A stretch of DNA of 64,000 nt from positions 5,835,311 to 5,899,310 of the forward strand of contig JAJEKV010000070.1 in NCBI GenBank assembly GCA_021234155.1, written 5' to 3'. The notes below the pieces were generated by a model. The model saw only the letters and a list, made by a program, of their open reading frames with translations, was not told the origin of the DNA and made no database searches. The translations under genes were made by a program, and so were the position numbers. Every line of letters begins with the position of its first letter. The stretch's first letter is position 1. Shown piece by piece: positions 60,991-64,000 of this stretch. The DNA comes from Isoetes taiwanensis (taxonomy: Eukaryota; Streptophyta; Lycopodiopsida; Isoetales; Isoetaceae).

Positions 60991-62139
60991 TAGCTATTCA
61001 AATAACCATCGAAACATCATACGGTATCTATAAGATTAGATTATATCTTAAAGATACATGTTAGAATATTATATGAGAGGCCAATGTGCTTTACTAAATA
61101 GAATTCAAAGAGCACATAACTTTGATTAATAACATAAACATATGGGGAATCAAATATACTTGCGGAATTTATTGCCTCACAACTGAGAGTTACAAAAGGC
61201 TATTGAGCTCACAAAAAGAAAATTTCAAGAAAAAAAAGTGGAAAAATAATTAACTTAAAATGTCTTAAAAAGGGGCAAAACAAAAACAAAAACCGTGAAT
61301 AAAAAGGGGAATAAAAAATGGCTAAAAAGACACAATAAACCTAAGGCAAAAAAGCTAGAAGGAATGCCATACAAGAATCAAGAAAATAAATAATTAAAGA
61401 TTGTAGAGTGTGAAAAAGGAGAAAGCACCTTGAGAGATTCACCTTTGATCAGCATATGAACTATGAGAGTTCAATGGAGGGGGTGTTTTGGGACCATTTT
61501 CATACGTATACATAGAAGTTAGGGGTGTTTTTAAGAAATGATCTAGTGGGAATTTATATACAAAGAGGTCAGATTGCCTTTCAAAAATGCGTATACAAGG
61601 GGCCTTTTTTGCTAGCCTTCGAACGCAAATGCCATACCTCTCTTATGCAGAAGTGCATTCCCCCGGAGAACATCACAAAGTTAAAGTTGGGAGAATACGG
61701 TGATATGTTTAGTGGATTAGCACAGTACATGCTTATAATCTAGGTGACATCTTATCTCAACAAGCTACAAATTACTAGAGTTTTGTTTGCCAAATAGTAG
61801 CAATCTATATTTTAATTAGTTATAGTAATTAGCTTTAAGACACCCATTCAAAATGAATATTAATTTTTATTCTCCATAATAGCTAAAGCTTAATATTATT
61901 ATGAATTTCTCGAGCATAAAGTTGTATCTCCATGATGTTAACCTTATACGATCTTAGTTTATTTAAAATTTGCATGTGATGTATTGAATGGTTCGAGTAA
62001 CAAGCAGTTGCATATGTTTTTTTCATCCAATACCTTTTAAGTTGGCTAAGAAATCATGTGTGTGCTCATGCATCAAAATCCTTTCCTGCTCTGAAGTGAG
62101 CTTTTACATATAAGTATATTTGACATTGCTTTATCGGCT
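60991..62139. other. No recognisable gene
   Basis: Very A-rich around 61200-61420. A plus-strand frame at 61525-61743 (72 codons) has protein-like composition but no motif that I know. Confidence 0.45.
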
Positions 62140-62990
62140 CTATGAAAGGGTATTTGATAAGTTTTCAACATCGGGTACCCAAATCACTAGCAATATCGGA
62201 GTATGACAGGGTTGCCCTCTATCTCCTACACTCTTTGGCTTGTACATTGATCAATTGGAAGTATGGCTTCATCACCATGGTGGCGGAGGCCCATATATAG
62301 CACACTATATCATCAAGAAACTGTATGTTGATGATGTTTCGCTTATGGCACATACCGCTGCTAGTATGCAACAACATTTACATGCTCTGTACGGTTTTTG
62401 TGAGAACACAAGCTTGCGTGTTAATCTCCAGAAGACCAAGCTATTGGTAGTTCAATCTTCTGGGGCATACTATGCTACAAGTATCTTGGTGTAGAGTTCT
62501 GTAAAGACACACTTTGGGAACAATGTATATTACCAAGCGTGTGATTGCTGGCTGAAGAGCACTCTATGCAATGCAAAACAATTGTTTTCAAGCAGAGATT
62601 CATGATTGGTCATGGAAAGCCCACTTGTTTTGCGCTTTGGTAGAACCTGTTTTATTGTATAGTTGTGAAGTGTGGGGGCCTGCCATTAGTACTAGTGCTT
62701 GGGAGACCTTGGAACGGGTGCAAAAGTCCTTTCTCACTTACAGCCTAGGAGTCAAAACTATGGTGCCCTATGCTATTCTTTTACAAAAGACAGGTTTTTG
62801 GCCTCTTCAATATTTCGCCATGAAGCGCCATCTCCACTATATTAGCAAGGTGTATCACATGGATGATAATAGGTACCCTCTTCTCGCACTTGCCATGGCT
62901 GAATCTCTCTAGCATTTGAAACGATGTTGGAATGAGAATTGTAATGTATGGTTTGCCCACTGGTCTGTGCAACCGGAACACTGCATGGTA
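62140..62990 (+). mobile_element. LINE reverse transcriptase C-terminal fragment
   Basis: Plus strand: GCPLSPTLFGLYIDQLE, LYVDDVSLMAHT (catalytic YVDD), FCENTSLRVNLQKTK, KYLGVEFC, VEPVLLYSCEVWG, RVQKSFLTYSLGVK and FGLLPLQYFAMKRHLHYI-like sequence. This is the second half of a LINE RT and the following thumb region. At least two frame changes, one stop before HLKRCWNEN, and no endonuclease. Confidence 0.88.
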
Positions 62991-63474
62991 GCTTAGATAG
63001 TTTTTATGCTTTTCATCACATCTTGATTGTTCATTCTTCAAAGTAATTGATTACATGTTTACTTCTATTCTATTTTACTCAATCTGTCGAGGTCTATAGA
63101 AGTTCAAGGTCCTTCGTTCTATCCTTTGGCAATATTATTGCAACATATAGACAACATTTCAAGTGATTTGCAAAGCATAAACCCTTGTCAAATAGTTGCA
63201 CTTTGAAAGAGGTACCTATTATAAGTTAATGTACGACTATATGCTCTTCCTATATATAATAGTCTTTGCTATGAGAGGCATCCGTTCCACGTTGCTACAA
63301 GAAACCCGGAAAGGAAAAAAACTCATTTCTGTTAAACGATCATCTAATCTAAATTTGTGCTCCAAAAAAGAATCGGCCCGTATATGCACTCAAATTAATC
63401 TCACAAGATATTAGCGCCGCTAAATACCCAAAAAAAAAAACAATATTGGAAGAACAAAATATTCTCTGTAACAG
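62991..63474. other. No recognisable feature
   Basis: AT-rich spacer; an unmatched frame at 63196-63414 is not supported. Confidence 0.5.
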
Positions 63475-63609
63475 GAAGCTTCAGCCTGGCAAAAATCGAT
63501 GCTTTTAGCAACTCAAATCATCAACAACAATCCGCTCTGCCCGATTGTGAAATTTCACAGGGGAATTGAACCTCCAAAGGAGATAAAGAAGCTGATTCTA
63601 GAAGGCTGA
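63475..63609 (+). CDS. Possible terminal exon of an unknown gene
   Basis: After the acceptor TGTAACAG, an open stretch of 44 codons ends at TGA: EASAWQKSMLLATQIINNNP, LCPIVKFHRGIEPPKE, IKKLILEG. Composition and the clean acceptor look exon-like, but no upstream exon was found and I do not recognise the family. It could be a stray exon or chance. Confidence 0.2.
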   Translation, partial: EASAWQKSMLLATQIINNNPLCPIVKFHRGIEPPKEIKKLILEG

Positions 63610-64000
63610 AGTAGAGATACATTTATCTCTGTTACAGAGTGGTTCTAATATTTATATGGCAACCACCTCATTCTTATGCGCAAAAGTGGTTGTGCTAGCT
63701 CTTCAACAGACCAAAATGGAGCCATTTTGAGTCGATGGAGTCAATGGATTATGCTTTTCTCTGCATTTCATTTGAAAAATGAACTGATTTTATATGGAAA
63801 CAATAATATACTGAAAATCATTTCTTCATATGTTTGCTGAATCATTCAGGTTAACCATTTGGTGAAGAAAATATTTGTTATGTACCTTAGTTGTCACTAC
63901 TTTTGGAGCCCTATATATATAAGTGGGCAGCATGATTATATATAAGTGGGCAGCATGATTGCATCGTTGCCGCTGTAAAGTTCAACTGATAATTTCATAT
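63610..64000. other. Spacer with a short tandem repeat
   Basis: A 23-bp unit (TATATAAGTGGGCAGCATGAT plus two bases) occurs twice, at 63916 and 63939. Otherwise nothing is supported up to the window end. Confidence 0.6.

Overview
This is nuclear DNA of a land plant. Every recognisable gene is a plant-type gene split by many GT..AG introns. The rest is AT-rich and crowded with decayed retroelements (L1-like LINEs, Ty3/gypsy, Ty1/copia), short hairpin repeats and local duplications. Agmatine iminohydrolase, a plastid-type RecG helicase and a plant glutamate-receptor-like gene fit any vascular plant. I cannot name the species; a seed-free plant such as a fern or lycophyte is only a guess.

Layout: 1-2724 is a degenerate LINE on the minus strand (ORF1 plus endonuclease). 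3331-5288 (minus) is an intact ten-exon agmatine deiminase gene (AIH, 395 aa). 5.7-8.2 kb holds a scrap of gypsy and several hairpin and tandem repeats. 8.2-14.0 kb carries two neighbouring plus-strand pseudogenes: NADP-isocitrate dehydrogenase, whose first exon is duplicated, and a BNR/sialidase-like protein. 14-18 kb is repeats and unassigned DNA. 18.5-20.35 kb (minus) holds broken exons of a gene I do not recognise. 21.0-25.4 kb is a nested duplication: two almost identical 1.56-kb copies around two diverged 0.45-kb copies. 26.85-28.96 kb (minus) is a glutamate receptor-like pseudogene with at least five disabling changes.

30-43 kb is mainly retroelement territory: an LTR at 33.9-35.4 kb, a gypsy reverse transcriptase joined to a LINE reverse transcriptase at 35.8-37.5 kb, and a compact 112-bp inverted-repeat element at 38.8 kb. 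48.5-58.6 kb (plus) is an apparently intact RECG1-type gene. Its 14 exons shown here encode 951 aa, and further 5' exons probably lie at 48.2 kb and perhaps 43.1 kb. Two of its introns have taken in copia fragments. 59-63 kb holds three more LINE remnants. One ends in a pentanucleotide array, which helps explain a second, otherwise cryptic array near 16 kb.

Only AIH (polyamine synthesis) and RECG1 (organelle DNA repair) look functional. They are not functionally linked. I found no tRNA, rRNA, CRISPR or obvious ncRNA gene. Splice sites were placed by eye from reading frame and GT/AG signals, without transcript evidence.
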